From: Craterostigma plantagineum | Taxonomy: Eukaryota > Streptophyta > Magnoliopsida > Lamiales > Linderniaceae | Length of the DNA: 64,000 bases | Direction: 5' to 3' | Assembly: GCA_027422505.1 (NCBI GenBank) | Contig: JAPQWV010000017.1 | Coordinates: 13,207,501 to 13,271,500 of the forward strand | Part shown: positions 44,599 to 54,943 of the stretch, one piece after another | Position numbering within the stretch: position 1 is the stretch's first letter | How the letters are laid out: the number at the start of each line of letters is the position of its first letter | Position numbers and translations under genes: made by a program | Notes under the pieces: model-generated | The model's database searches: none | What the model saw: the letters and a program-made list of their open reading frames with translations, nothing else | What the model was told of the DNA's origin: nothing

Positions 44599-47058
44599 CA
44601 TGTAGTAGTTAATAAGAGATCCTCCCTTCTGTACGAACCTCGCCACTGCAAATGCAAGATCCTTGACAGGCCTCTTATGGACGGGCCCACCGAACTCCGT
44701 AAACCTAATTCCCGAGGATTAACAAATGTCGATGTTAAGAATGACAAAGAATCACAATTCACAACCTTAAAGTACCAGCCAGTCCAAGCCTCTGTCCGAA
44801 TGGAAGGTTTGTTAGGTTTGTTGCGAGAGAATGGCTTAGTGTTAATCTACGACACAAAAAAAAAAGAACGAAGAATGAATTCACTAACACTATGCTGCTA
44901 AACGTATATTCTCGAGCGTTCTTAGTAATCAGAGGCTAAGTATATAGAGAATTATGGCACAGTTATGCTTCGAAGATTTGCTTACCACTGGATCAGGGGC
45001 GTATTCTTCCTTGCACATCACCCACGGAACGCCTATGTTCAATCCAACGGCCATATTTGCAGCCCAAGTAACGTATCGATGGACAGCTTGGCCGAGTGCT
45101 TTTGCTTGTGGCCCATACTCATTCTCAATCTAAATAAACAATTTAGTTGTTAGAAAAGTTACGATTATTCATAAAAGCTGAACAGGGAAAGAGTATGTGT
45201 TATAAAATGGTGAAATCCCATCTGAGAAAGAATAATTGGGCCTCCCTGAGATTCATAAAGATTCTCACTCTTCATAAGAGCGACAATTGTCTCCGTGAAC
45301 TTTTGCATAGCCATCTGTCAAGGAAAGACTACTATTGAAAATACAACCAATTTTTCACCACTGACTGCTTATAAAGAGAACCTTGAATGGCTCATTATCT
45401 GTCCTGAAGGTAATCCCTGGTACAAATTTGTGCCAAACTGGAAATCCCCTGCAATAAGAGTCAATCATAGTACTCTTACAACTGAGCCTATACATACATG
45501 TCCATGAAAGAAGGGAGTTTAGTGTGCTTTTTACCCAAAGTTCCACTCAGCACACATAAGGGCCAATGCGTAGGTGAGCATATGGCCCAGCCTTGTGAAT
45601 GGTCTTCACAAACCTCACCAAGTCATATCTTCCTTCAATGTTATACTGAGAGTGTGTTTGGTTGGGGGTTTAAGGGGGATTAGAGGGGTTAGGATAAATT
45701 AAAGTGGGGTTTGGTTAGTATCTTTATTTAAATGTGGGTTTTAATTAAACTCCTGTAATACCTCTTATGAGGTATTAATTAAATCCACACATCATAGTCC
45801 CATTATCTAATCCCACGTGTACTTGACCTAATTATCCTTATTTCAATATTTTAATTAATCAACGCAATCCTCCTCTCTCTTCTCAGAAATCACGATCAAG
45901 CATCAAACCGTCTGTTCTTTCTCTGCTCTTCCTCCAAACAGCTCGTGCTTCCTTTCTTCATTGATGTTATTGACTCTTCTTAAACCCGTCTTCATTATGA
46001 AATCTTTTTTCAAGCACGCCACCGTCGGACTCCAAACAATTCTATTTGTCTGAGAAAGTAAGGCTCGACATTTTGTCAGAGAAAGAAAGTATATTACGTT
46101 TGATGGTGAATCCCCCAACGTCTGCACGTTGGTTGCAAGAAATTGAAATCTCACCCCCACATAGCAAAAATTGCTGAGGTGGCGTGGATTACAGGAATCA
46201 TTCTCCTAAATCCTCGCCCGTCGCACCATTGTTCTGTTCATATTTTTACAGTACATTGGCTAATTTCATATTGATTGAGCTGATAAATCATGAAAAAGAT
46301 CAAATGATTGAAGGGAAATGACAGAAATTGAAGACTATTTTGTGGTTTTATCTTTTTCTCAGAGCAATTTCTTGCTCCACTTGGAATCTTTATATTGCCG
46401 TGACATTGTTCATCTTTTTTTTTTTGGTTTTATGTTTGCTGGACTAGAATCAAACAAATGAATGGCGTGCGCAGAACTAAACGATAAGATTTATCAAATT
46501 AATTGAAAATTGATTTCAAGATTACAAAATAATGTTTAAGGGTAAAAGCGTAATTCAATATAATTAAACCCTAATACTATCTAAACCCATCTACCAAACA
46601 TATCAGACGTCGTTACTTAATCCTATCAACCAAACACCACATAAAACTCATACCCCCATTATATAAACCCAACCTAAACTATATACCATCTAAACGCATC
46701 CCTCCAACCAAACGGGCTCTGAAGATACCCATAACACAGATTCATAATAACTCAACAAAATACAGATATAAGACAGCGAACTTGTAGAGAAAGGATTTGG
46801 GTAATGTAATATCGTACTTTTCCTGGGGAAGGCTCGTGAACACCCCAGAAAACATAGGTCTCAATCACATCCAAGCCTCCTTCTTTAGCACTGTTTATCA
46901 GATCCGCCCACATCTGAAAATAGAAACGGAAAGAATTTACGTCTAATGAAAAAAATGGGTGAAAAAAGAGGCGATAATCTCACCTCGGGGGTGCTTCTAG
47001 GGTAATGTATGGAACCAGAGAAAAGAATCCTTCTTTGCCCATTAACATGAGTCTTTCG
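44599..47058 (-). pseudogene. GH35 beta-galactosidase, N-terminal exons only, broken
   Basis: Plant GH35 enzymes remove terminal beta-galactosyl residues, mostly from wall polysaccharides. Exons on minus, 5' to 3': [20 protein letters not shown] (to 46984); 46913-46818, [20 protein letters not shown] then [12 protein letters not shown]; 45645-45535, [17 protein letters not shown] and AHLRIGPYV; 45448-45382, [20 protein letters not shown]; 45314-45222, [20 protein letters not shown] then GGPIILSQ; 45129-44986, IENEYGPQ and VGLNIGVPWVMCKEEYAPDP; a short one with RTEAWTGW near 44790; 44704-44599, FTEFGGPV and [15 protein letters not shown]. Exon 3 has a frameshift at YVC/AEW, and the donor after GGPIILSQ is AT, not GT. 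Everything after NYYM is lost. A 1.07-kb element sits in intron 2. Confidence 0.88.
45650..46719. mobile_element. Tourist-like (PIF/Harbinger-type) non-autonomous element inside beta-galactosidase intron
   Basis: Terminal inverted repeats are GAGTGTGTTTGGTTGG at the left and GAGCCCGTTTGGTTGG (complement) at the right. TGA at 45647-45649 is repeated at 46720-46722, a 3-bp target duplication as in PIF/Harbinger, although TAA/TTA is more usual there. At 1070 bp it is long for a MITE and has no transposase. Its left end abuts the 3' splice site of the host intron. Confidence 0.78.
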
Positions 47059-47122
47059 TTTAATAACATGAAAGATATCTTGGCACAGAAACTGAGTAAA
47101 GCTGAACAGTGAAGAACGGTAC

Positions 47123-47594
47123 CTGTCTTCTAGTCTTGGGAACGCGGGTAGGTGCAGCACTCAAATACTTGTCCCATACTTCACGGGCACGGTTAGTGTA
47201 TTTGGCTTTCTCTTCGGGACCCATCAACTTCCAAGCATCGCAAGCATATTTTGTAGCCTAAAGAAAGATAACTCGCAGAAAAATTTTCAGAACAATCTTC
47301 ATAACATATCAGAGCTTGGACAAAAAAGAATCCGTTACAACTTTCAGTCTTGAAGATTCGGGATGCGAAGCAGTGCACTCTTTGATAAATTCTCCACCGT
47401 GAAATTCCATCGTTTATTTAGTTTAGACTATAATTATGTAAGAGGAAGTTGAAAAATGGGAAAATATAGTGAGAAAATTAACCTAAAATGCACCCAAGAG
47501 CATGTCGGCCATGTGCTCCATCTTGCTTCTTTTTCTTCCTTTTTCGACTACCTTCCGAATCACTATGCTCTTGCTCGTTCCTCACGACCATCAT
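47123..47594 (-). pseudogene. HMG-box protein, first three exons
   Basis: Exon 1 (47594-47483) starts at the first of two ATGs, MMVVRNEQE-HSDSEG then RKRKKK, with a donor AG|GTTAAT; a 2-nt loss near 47510 shifts its frame. Exon 2 (to about 47350) reads GGEFIKECTASHPESSRLKV, with a GTAACG donor. Exon 3 (47257-47123) reads ATKYACDAWKLMGPEEKAKY then [16 protein letters not shown]. The basic leader plus W-K-L-M-PEEKAKY-A-W-YL fits the helix II-III part of an HMG box (nuclear DNA bending). It runs straight into beta-galactosidase exons on the same strand. Family assignment is moderate; the box is divergent. Confidence 0.65.
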
Positions 47595-47984
47595 CTTATC
47601 AGTCATTCACTGAACCATACCCTAAATAAAAAAGAAACAACTATTTTAGAGGATATCGAGGCTAATTGGTTATATCAATTTATCTAGTTGGTCTACTTCA
47701 CAATCTCAACTCAATTGATGGTAGGTTTCAATTGTCTAGCCATCGGCCATACACACCAAATAAACGGAATCAGTAAACATTCAACATCATCTCATACCAA
47801 ATTTCCACCCATACATCTCATTTTAAACAGACGAAACCACGTCAATTCCTTCCAAAACCATAATCATCCGTCGTCTGTGCCTAGCTACACTCTAGCAATA
47901 GCATCAAACAAACAAATGCACCCAAGAGCATAAATATAGTGAGAAAATTAACCTAAAATACACCCAAGAGCATGCCGGCTTTCT

Positions 47985-48190
47985 CTTTGGGGCCCATCAA
48001 CTTCCAAGCATCGGAAACAGCTTTTGTAGCCTAAAGAAAGATAACTCGCAGATAAATTTTCGGAACATTCTACATAACAGATTAGAGCTTGGACAAAAAA
48101 GAATCCGTTACCACTCTGAAGATTCGGGATGCAAAGCAGTGTACTCTTTGATAAATTCACGACTGTGAAATTCCATCGTCTATTTAGTTA
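47985..48190 (-). pseudogene. Second partial copy of HMG exons 2 and 3
   Basis: Minus-strand reading repeats ATKAVSDAWKLMGP, similar to exon 3 (truncated by the 47936-47977 stub), and an exon-2-like piece at 48110-48190 with the same intron between. It is followed by another exon-1 block at 48222-48690. Confidence 0.65.
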
Positions 48191-48221
48191 GACTATAATT
48201 ATGTAAGTGGAAGTTGAAAAA

Positions 48222-48690
48222 TGGGAAAATATAGTGAGAAAATTAACCTAAAATGCACCCAAGAGCATGTCGGCCGTGATGCTCCCCATCTTGTTTCTTT
48301 TTCTTCCTTTTCCGACTACCTTCCGAATCGCTATGCTCTTGCTCGTTCCTCACGACCATCATCTTATCAGTCATTCACTGAACCATACCCTGAAACGTAC
48401 CTTTACCCAAAATTAAATAAATAAAGAAGAAACAACTATTTTAGAGGATATCGAGGCTAATTGGTTATATCATCTAGTTAGTCTCGTTCCTAATCTCAAC
48501 TCAATTGATGGTAGAAAGGTTTCAATTGTCTACCCATGGGCCATAGACACCAAATAAACGGAATCAGTAAACATTCGACACCATCTCATACCAAATTTCC
48601 ACCCATAATCATCCGTCGTCTGTGCCTAGTTATGCTCTAGCAATAGCATCAAACAAACAAATACACCCAAGAGCATAAATATAGTGATAT
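48222..48690 (-). repeat. HMG exon-1 block, last copy
   Basis: Same block as 43771-44273 and 47460-47935, with a 45-bp internal deletion near 48605. It ends at the start of the pyrimidine tract region. Confidence 0.75.
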
Positions 48691-48779
48691 TCATATTCGA
48701 ATATGAGGGGGGAAACTTTGAGATTCACTGATTGCATTCGAATACAAAGCGGCGTTTCCAAAGTAACGTACGCCTTTTT

Positions 48780-49090
48780 GTACTCTTCCTCTTCCTCCTC
48801 TTCTTCCTCCTCCTCCTCTTCCTCTTCCTCCCCTTCCTCCTCCTCCTCCTCCTCCTCCTCCTCCTCCTCCTCCTTCTTCCTCTCCTTCTTCTTCTTCTCC
48901 TTCTCCTTCTCCTTCTCCTTCTCCTTCTCCTCCTCCTTCTTCTCCTCCTCCTCCTCCTTCCTCTCCTTCTTCTTCTCCTTCTCCTTCTCCTTTTCCTTCT
49001 CCTCCTCCTCCTTCTCCTCCTTCTCCTCCTCCTCCTCCTCCTCCTCCTTCTCCTTCTCCTGCTCCTTCTTCTTCTTCTTCTTCTTCCATC
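48780..49090 (+). repeat. Long (TCC/TTC)n polypyrimidine microsatellite
   Basis: About 310 bp of almost pure pyrimidine made of TCC and TTC triplets. All six frames stay open through it, producing Ser, Leu/Phe, Arg or Gly/Glu runs that are not genes. A short second tract is at 49260-49297. Mirror-symmetric polypurine/polypyrimidine tracts of this kind can form triplex DNA. Confidence 0.95.
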
Positions 49091-49471
49091 AAATGTATTC
49101 TGACTATGGGCAGCAATAGCAGGTTTTTTCCTTAGAATCTTCACTATATTGTTAGCAACTTTTCTAAACATATCCACAAAAGTCTCCTGCGATCCATGAT
49201 GAAGCACATGCGATCCATTACACAATACTATATTTCTTCTTTCAAGATTCCACTACCGACCACTTCTTCTCCTCCTCCTCCTCCTCCTCCTTCTTCCATC
49301 AAATGTATTCTGACTATGGGCAGCAATAGCAGGTTTTTCCCTTAGAATCTTCACTATATTGTTAGCAACTTTCCTAAACATATCCACAAAAGTCTCCTGC
49401 GATCCATGATGAAGCACATGCGATCCATTACACAATACTATGTTTCTTCTTTCAAGATTCCATTACCGACC
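49082..49471 (-). repeat. Tandem duplication of an unidentified exon-like segment (210-bp period)
   Basis: A segment beginning CTTCCATCAAATGTATTCTG is repeated 210 bp later, including a short TCC run between copies. On minus both copies read NGSHVLHHGSQETFVDMF then RKVANNIVKIL and PAIAAHSQNTF, open in both and almost identical. The conserved frame suggests a captured exon. I do not recognise it. Confidence 0.6.
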
Positions 49472-49514
49472 AACATTTATTACTGCAGCCCATATCCAAA
49501 ATCACAGAGAATAA

Positions 49515-51086
49515 TAGGTATTGAAAAGGGAGGAAACTGAGGAATAAACCTGAGACTAGATCTAATCGGATTCAGGCGAAGTTCCCTGTTCGGGCAAGCC
49601 GAGGTCGGAGCCTATGTCTTACCCGGCGGGGGGACGGAGAGCTTTCCATCTATATGCTAGCTACTGAACAATCTTAATCAGAAAAAATTATTGTAATCCC
49701 ATGATTCGTGATGATTTATTACAGCAGCCCATGTCCGAAATCACAGAGAATAATAGGTATTGAAAAGGGGGGAAATTGAGGAATAAACCTGAGAATAGAT
49801 TTGATCGGATTCAGGCGAAGTTCCCTGTTTGAGCAAGCCAAGGGCGGAGCCTTTGTCTTACCCGGCGGGGTTCAATTCTCTGACGGAGAGCTTTCCATCT
49901 ATATATTAGCTACTGAACAATCTTAATCAGAACAATTGTTGTAATCCCATGATTCATGATAATGAAAGCTGTCTACCTGTGAAAGCGGCCAAGGTAAGAA
50001 CTAACTTGAGAGAAGAAACAGAGAGGAAAAAGCATGTCATATGTTATGCCAAACTCGAAGAGGAAACAGAATAATGCTTCGTGGCACATACCGTTCTGAG
50101 CAAAGCCCGAGATCAATGTGTTCCAATGCACAAAGTTCCTTGAACTCATCCCATCGAAAATCTCCCTTGCCTTGACGATATCTCCCTTTTTGAAGTAGCC
50201 TCGAATCATCACTGACCATATGTTGAAATTCCTCTCCGGCATCCGATCAAACACCTCGCCAGCACTGAAAGCTGTCTACCTGTCAAAGCGGCCAAGGTAA
50301 GAACTAACTTGAGAGAAGAAAGAGAGAGGAAAAAGCATGTCATATATATACCAAACTCGAAGAGAAAACAGAATAATGCTTCGTGGCACATTCCGTTCTG
50401 AGAAAGCCCGAGATCAATGTGTTCCAATGCACTAAATTCCTTGAACTCATCCCATCGAAGACCTCCCTTGCCTTGACGATATCTCCCTTTTTGAAGTAAC
50501 CTCGAATCATCACTGACCATATGTAGGAATTCCTTTCAGGCATCCGATCAAACACCTCGCCAGCACCTGTCACCGTTGCTGACGTAGCCATCCACCATCA
50601 CGGTCCACGCCGTGAAGTGATTATGAGCGTTGTTAATCTCATGGTCGAAACCCAAGGAGTTTTGTCTGTGAAGCCTTGCGATTGCCAAGCTAAGATCATT
50701 ACACGAACTGTGGTGATCGTACGAAGCAGATAAAGGGATCAACGAAGGGCTGGGATTGATCAACAAAGTGGGCAAGATCAATTGTTGGTCTTGGTGGCTT
50801 CTGATCTTAGCAGCCGCCGACGAAGAAGATGAAGAGGAAGACGAATCAGAGGCGAAGTGCTGCGACGTTTGAGTTTTTCACTCGAGTATTATATACAGAA
50901 TGGCATTGTAATTACACTCACACGTAGGATTAAAACAGTCATTAGATTTACTACTTTTAAAATACCATAAACACCCTCAAGACCTGATGACGTGGCACAA
51001 ATCTGTGGTATAGAAGGGTGTCAATTTTCGTAAATAAATCATCATTTAAGCTAGACTTGAAAGTCCATATCCAACTTTTATATAGT
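49515..51086. repeat. Tandem duplication unit 1 (about 1.57 kb) with PPR fragments
   Basis: The unit is repeated immediately downstream at 51087-52657 with very few differences. It starts TAGGTATTGAAAAGGGAGG and ends ATATCCAACTTTTATATAG. A related roughly 240-bp sub-block is repeated within it (49515 and 49756), and the PPR part is itself duplicated with a 303-bp offset (49964 and 50267). Confidence 0.92.
49973..50880 (-). pseudogene. Pentatricopeptide-repeat (PPR) protein fragments, unit 1
   Basis: PPR proteins bind organellar RNA. The N-terminal part on minus (from about 50870) is Ser-rich, then ILPTLLINPSPSLIPLSAS and HFTAWTVMVDGYVSNGD. After a frameshift the PPR motifs EVFDRMPERNSYIWSVMIRG, YFKKGDIVKAREVFDGMSSR and NLVHWNTLISGF follow. 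A second, duplicated set reads MFDRMPERNFNIWSVMIRGY and WNTLISGFAQNGMCHEALF (50254-49973). The pattern of alternating FDRMPERN and WNTLISGF fits P/PLS-type plant PPRs. Full PPR proteins have ten or more repeats; only about three remain. Confidence 0.88.
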
Positions 51087-52657
51087 AGGTATTGAAAAGG
51101 GAGGAAATTGAGGAATAAACCTGAGACTAGATCTAATCGGATTCAGGCGAAGTTCCCTGTTCGGGCAAGCCGAGGTCGGAGCCTATGTCTTACCCGGCGG
51201 GGGGACGGAGAGCTTTCCATCTATATGCTAGCTACTGAACAATCTTAATCAGAAAAAATTATTGTAATCCCATGATTCGTGATGATTTATTACAGCAGCC
51301 CATGTCCGAAATCACAGAGAATAATAGGTATTGAAAAGGGGGGAAATTGAGGAATAAACCTGAGAATAGATTTGATCGGATTCAGGCGAAGTTCCCTGTT
51401 CGAGCAAGCCAAGGGCGGAGCCTATGTCTTACCCGGCGGGGTTCAATTCTCTGACGGAGAGCTTTCCATCTATATATTAGCTACTGAACAATCTTAATCA
51501 GAACAATTGTTGTAATCCCATGATTCATGATAATGAAAGCTGTCTACCTGTGAAAGCGGCCAAGGTAAGAACTAACTTGAGAGAAGAAACAGAGAGGAAA
51601 AAGCATGTCATATGTTATACCAAACTCGAAGAGGAAACAGAATAATGCTTCGTGGCACATACCGTTCTGAGCAAAGCCCGAGATCAATGTGTTCCAATGC
51701 ACAAAGTTCCTTGAACTCATCCCATCGAAAATCTCCCTTGCCTTGACGATATCTCCCTTTTTGAAGTAGCCTCGAATCATCACTGACCATATGTTGAAAT
51801 TCCTCTCCGGCATCCGATCAAACACCTCGCCAGCACTGAAAGCTGTCTACCTGTCAAAGCGGCCAAGGTAAGAACTAACTTGAGAGAAGAAAGAGAGAGG
51901 AAAAAGCATGTCATATATATACCAAACTCGAAGAGAAAACAGAATAATGCTTCGTGGCACATTCCGTTCTGAGAAAGCCCGAGATCAATGTGTTCCAATG
52001 CACTAAATTCCTTGAACTCATCCCATCGAAGACCTCCCTTGCCTTGACGATATCTCCCTTTTTGAAGTAACCTCGAATCATCACTGACCATATGTAGGAA
52101 TTCCTTTCAGGCATCCGATCAAACACCTCGCCAGCACCTGTCACCGTTGCTGACGTAGCCATCCACCATCACGGTCCACGCCGTGAAGTGATTATGAGCG
52201 TTGTTAATCTCATGGTCGAAACCCAAGGAGTTTTGTCTGTGAGGCCTTGCGATTGCCAAGCTAAGATCATTACACGAACTGTGGTGATCGTACGAAGCAG
52301 ATAAAGGGATCAACGAAGGGCTGGGATTGATCAACGAAGTGGGCAAGATCAATTGTTGGTCTTGGTGGCTTCTGATCTTAGCAGCCGCCGACGAAGAAGA
52401 TGAAGAGGAAGACGAATCAGAGGCGAAGTGCTGCGACGTTTGAGTTTTTCACTCGAGTATTATATACAGAATGGCATTGTAATTACACTCACACGTAGGA
52501 TTAAAACAGTCATTATATTTACTACTTTTAAAATACCATAAACACCCTCAAGACCTGATGACGTGGCACAAATGTGTGGTATAGAAGGGTGTCAATTTTC
52601 GTAAATAAATCATCATTTAAGCTAGACTTGAAAGTCCATATCCAACTTTTATATAGT
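51087..52657. repeat. Tandem duplication unit 2 (about 1.57 kb)
   Basis: Near-identical copy of 49515-51086. The few differences include single-base changes such as the L/S change in ILPT(L/S)LINPS. The low divergence implies a recent duplication or conversion. Confidence 0.92.
51544..52450 (-). pseudogene. PPR protein fragments, unit 2
   Basis: Same content and same frameshift as the unit at 49973-50880, so the PPR fragment was already broken before the 1.57-kb duplication. Confidence 0.87.
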
Positions 52658-54943
52658 ATACATTATAAGTATGACTAATATTAAGTTTTCTTAATCCTAA
52701 GGTAATTGGACGTCATCAATTGGGAAAAGCACCAACACACATAGACACTCATGTATATATAATATGAAAGTAAGAGAACAAAGAAGGGAATAAACGAAAC
52801 CCCTATTGGCATAAAGAACAAATAATAAACGTAACAGAGAAAAAGGGAGAACTTCATTATTAAGGAAAAAAAAAGGGGATATCCTCAGCAAATCAATTTC
52901 ATACGTGAGCTAAGGTGAGTTCTATAAATTTTCGTGATTTATATGTGGAGTTTAGGGCTCAGATAGCTATGTTGAGAATACTTTTTGTTTAGATAGGTAG
53001 TTTTCGGAAATAGAACACATGGTGAAGTATGTGAGGATGTTGTGTTTTAGGTGTTTTCCATAGGTAGTATGATTTATCTAATATATTTGTTTTATGAGAT
53101 GGGTACGTGACTTCAACCTGAGATTAGAATAAAATAAAATAAAATATGTAAGTTTAGGTGATTCACGAATATGGAAAGGGTTTGGAGGTTTTCGAAAATA
53201 CAGGAATTATCATGAGGATTTAATGTTTTGAGGGTTTTTTGGTTGTTAGGGTTGGATATAATTTGTTAAATACATAATAGTTTTCGGTATTAAGTAAATA
53301 GTTTTCGTGATTTTGTGTTGGAATTAGACTTTCAACTCTGAAATAGCTTTGTTATGCACGTATTAGTAATTGTACATAGAGTTTCCAGCATTAGATAAAT
53401 GGTCAAAACTTGTAGGGGTTGGTGGTGTATAGCTATGGCTATTTTAGGGTTCGACTCATTTATGTATAGGAAAGTTCATGACAATTTAACCTCAAGTAGT
53501 TTAGAAGCTCTCAGCAATTTACATGTTGTACTACTTGAGAAAAGATTTCGGGCATTTAGGCATTTTTAACCTCTGAAAGTTTTCAGTGTTAAGATAAAGG
53601 TTATCTAAGCTTTCGGTATGGAATGCCTTAAATTTCATCATACTAAATTTGAGAGGTTTATTAAGTTTTCGACCAGGTCCAAATCACTTTGAAGATTTCG
53701 TTATCATCAACAAAGTTTTCGGCCTCAACATTTAAGATTTCGGTATTGATAGCTTAAGAGTTTTCGGCATTCCCATATAAAGTTTTCGGTATATTCATAT
53801 AGAGATTTCGGTGTTTCTCAAGTTTTCGGCATAGAAGAAATATGAACTTTTCGGCACGGGTATAAAAGTTTTCGCATTTCACTAGGTTTTCAACATTTCA
53901 AACATTTTAGACTTTAATAAAATTTCATCACTTATTAACTTTTCCGTACTTATTAATTTTTCAGTATTTAGGAATTCTAGGGTTTTTGGGATTTCTATGG
54001 TTTTTAGTGTTTTTAGGGTTTGAGGTTTCGAAGCATATTTAACCTAACAGATATACTTATACGACAATACTTTACGTTCAGAGGGTCCAAAATACTCGGA
54101 GATTTACGAGAGTGCTAGACTGACTTTATCTGGAGGACAGGTGGGTGAACTTTTCATCTACAGCACGTAACCCTTTTATGTGAAGATATGTGTACGCGTT
54201 TTGAAATCTGTGTCTTATGTTATTTTGTGATTTAGTGGATAATGTGTTTTACATGTTTTAAATGTTTTTGGATATACCTGTTATTTGCACTGCACTTGCA
54301 TACCATGTCAGTGCGAGGGAGTTGAGTATTGTGCGGAACGGTAACGTTTGGGGTGTCGACGAGTGGTGTGGATGAGAAAGCGACCAGCGTAGGTCTTTGC
54401 GTCGTGTAGAGGGAAAAACATGGGTGTATGCCACTCCAAAGAGACCTAAGTAGGCTTTCCGTGCTTGGCTGCGTGCCACTCTAAAGAGACCTGAGTTGGC
54501 CGCCCGAGCGTTAGGTTATTATGTTAGGCATAGAGGGGAAAACTCTGGTGTGTGCCACTCTAAAGAGAGCTGAGTGGGCCGCCCGAGCACGGGCCTCCAA
54601 CTCGGGAACGGGCGACTCTAAGGAGACTTGAGAAGCCTACCCATTCTAAAGCGACCTGAGTGGGATACCCGAGCGTGTATAGTGTCGAGCCACGGGAGTT
54701 GTGAGATGTGATAGGTTGCGATGAGGGTCAAGCTTGCATGTCGTGAGATGTATGGATGGGATCGAGTGCACGTTCCATACATGCATATTTCACCTAGTGA
54801 GCATGGGCTCAGGGTTTACGTGTTGTATGTACTGAGTCCGACGTCGGGGTACGTCGCGACTAAGCGGGCTGACGGCAGTACTCCACGGACTTTTGAGGGC
54901 GGGGCTGTATATTGTGACGCCTGGGGCCGATGAGGGCGGGGAG
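52658..54943 (+). repeat. Ty3/gypsy-type LTR (left boundary uncertain)
   Basis: The segment before gypsy gag has the architecture of the other gypsy LTRs here: an AT-rich first part, a motif-rich middle (GTTTTCGGCAT variants at 53270-53900), a GGTGGGTGAACTTTTCATCT stretch near 54150 that corresponds by position to 61706-61727, a tandem array, then GGATCGAGTGCACGTTCC-like sequence. The right end is replaced by a Cassandra-type unit near 54905. I could not locate the exact TG start; 52658 is only the end of the PPR duplication. Confidence 0.6.
54427..54680 (+). repeat. Tandem array GCCACTCTAAAGAGACCTGA, five degenerate copies
   Basis: Units begin at about 54429, 54474, 54553, 54610 and 54642 and most continue GTGGGCCGCCCGAGC. 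The array sits near the 3' end of the LTR, like the unrelated arrays at 7845-8030 and 59810-59990. Confidence 0.85.

Noticed and set aside
48691..49225. Long overlapping ORFs on both strands encoding poly-Ser, poly-Leu, poly-Arg and poly-Gly/Glu
   Set aside because: All frames are open only because the DNA is a TCC/TTC microsatellite. No start context, domain or codon bias supports a protein.
52697..52891. Minus-strand ORF upstream of the gypsy LTR middle
   Set aside because: AT-rich, no domain, no homologous frame in the related LTRs.
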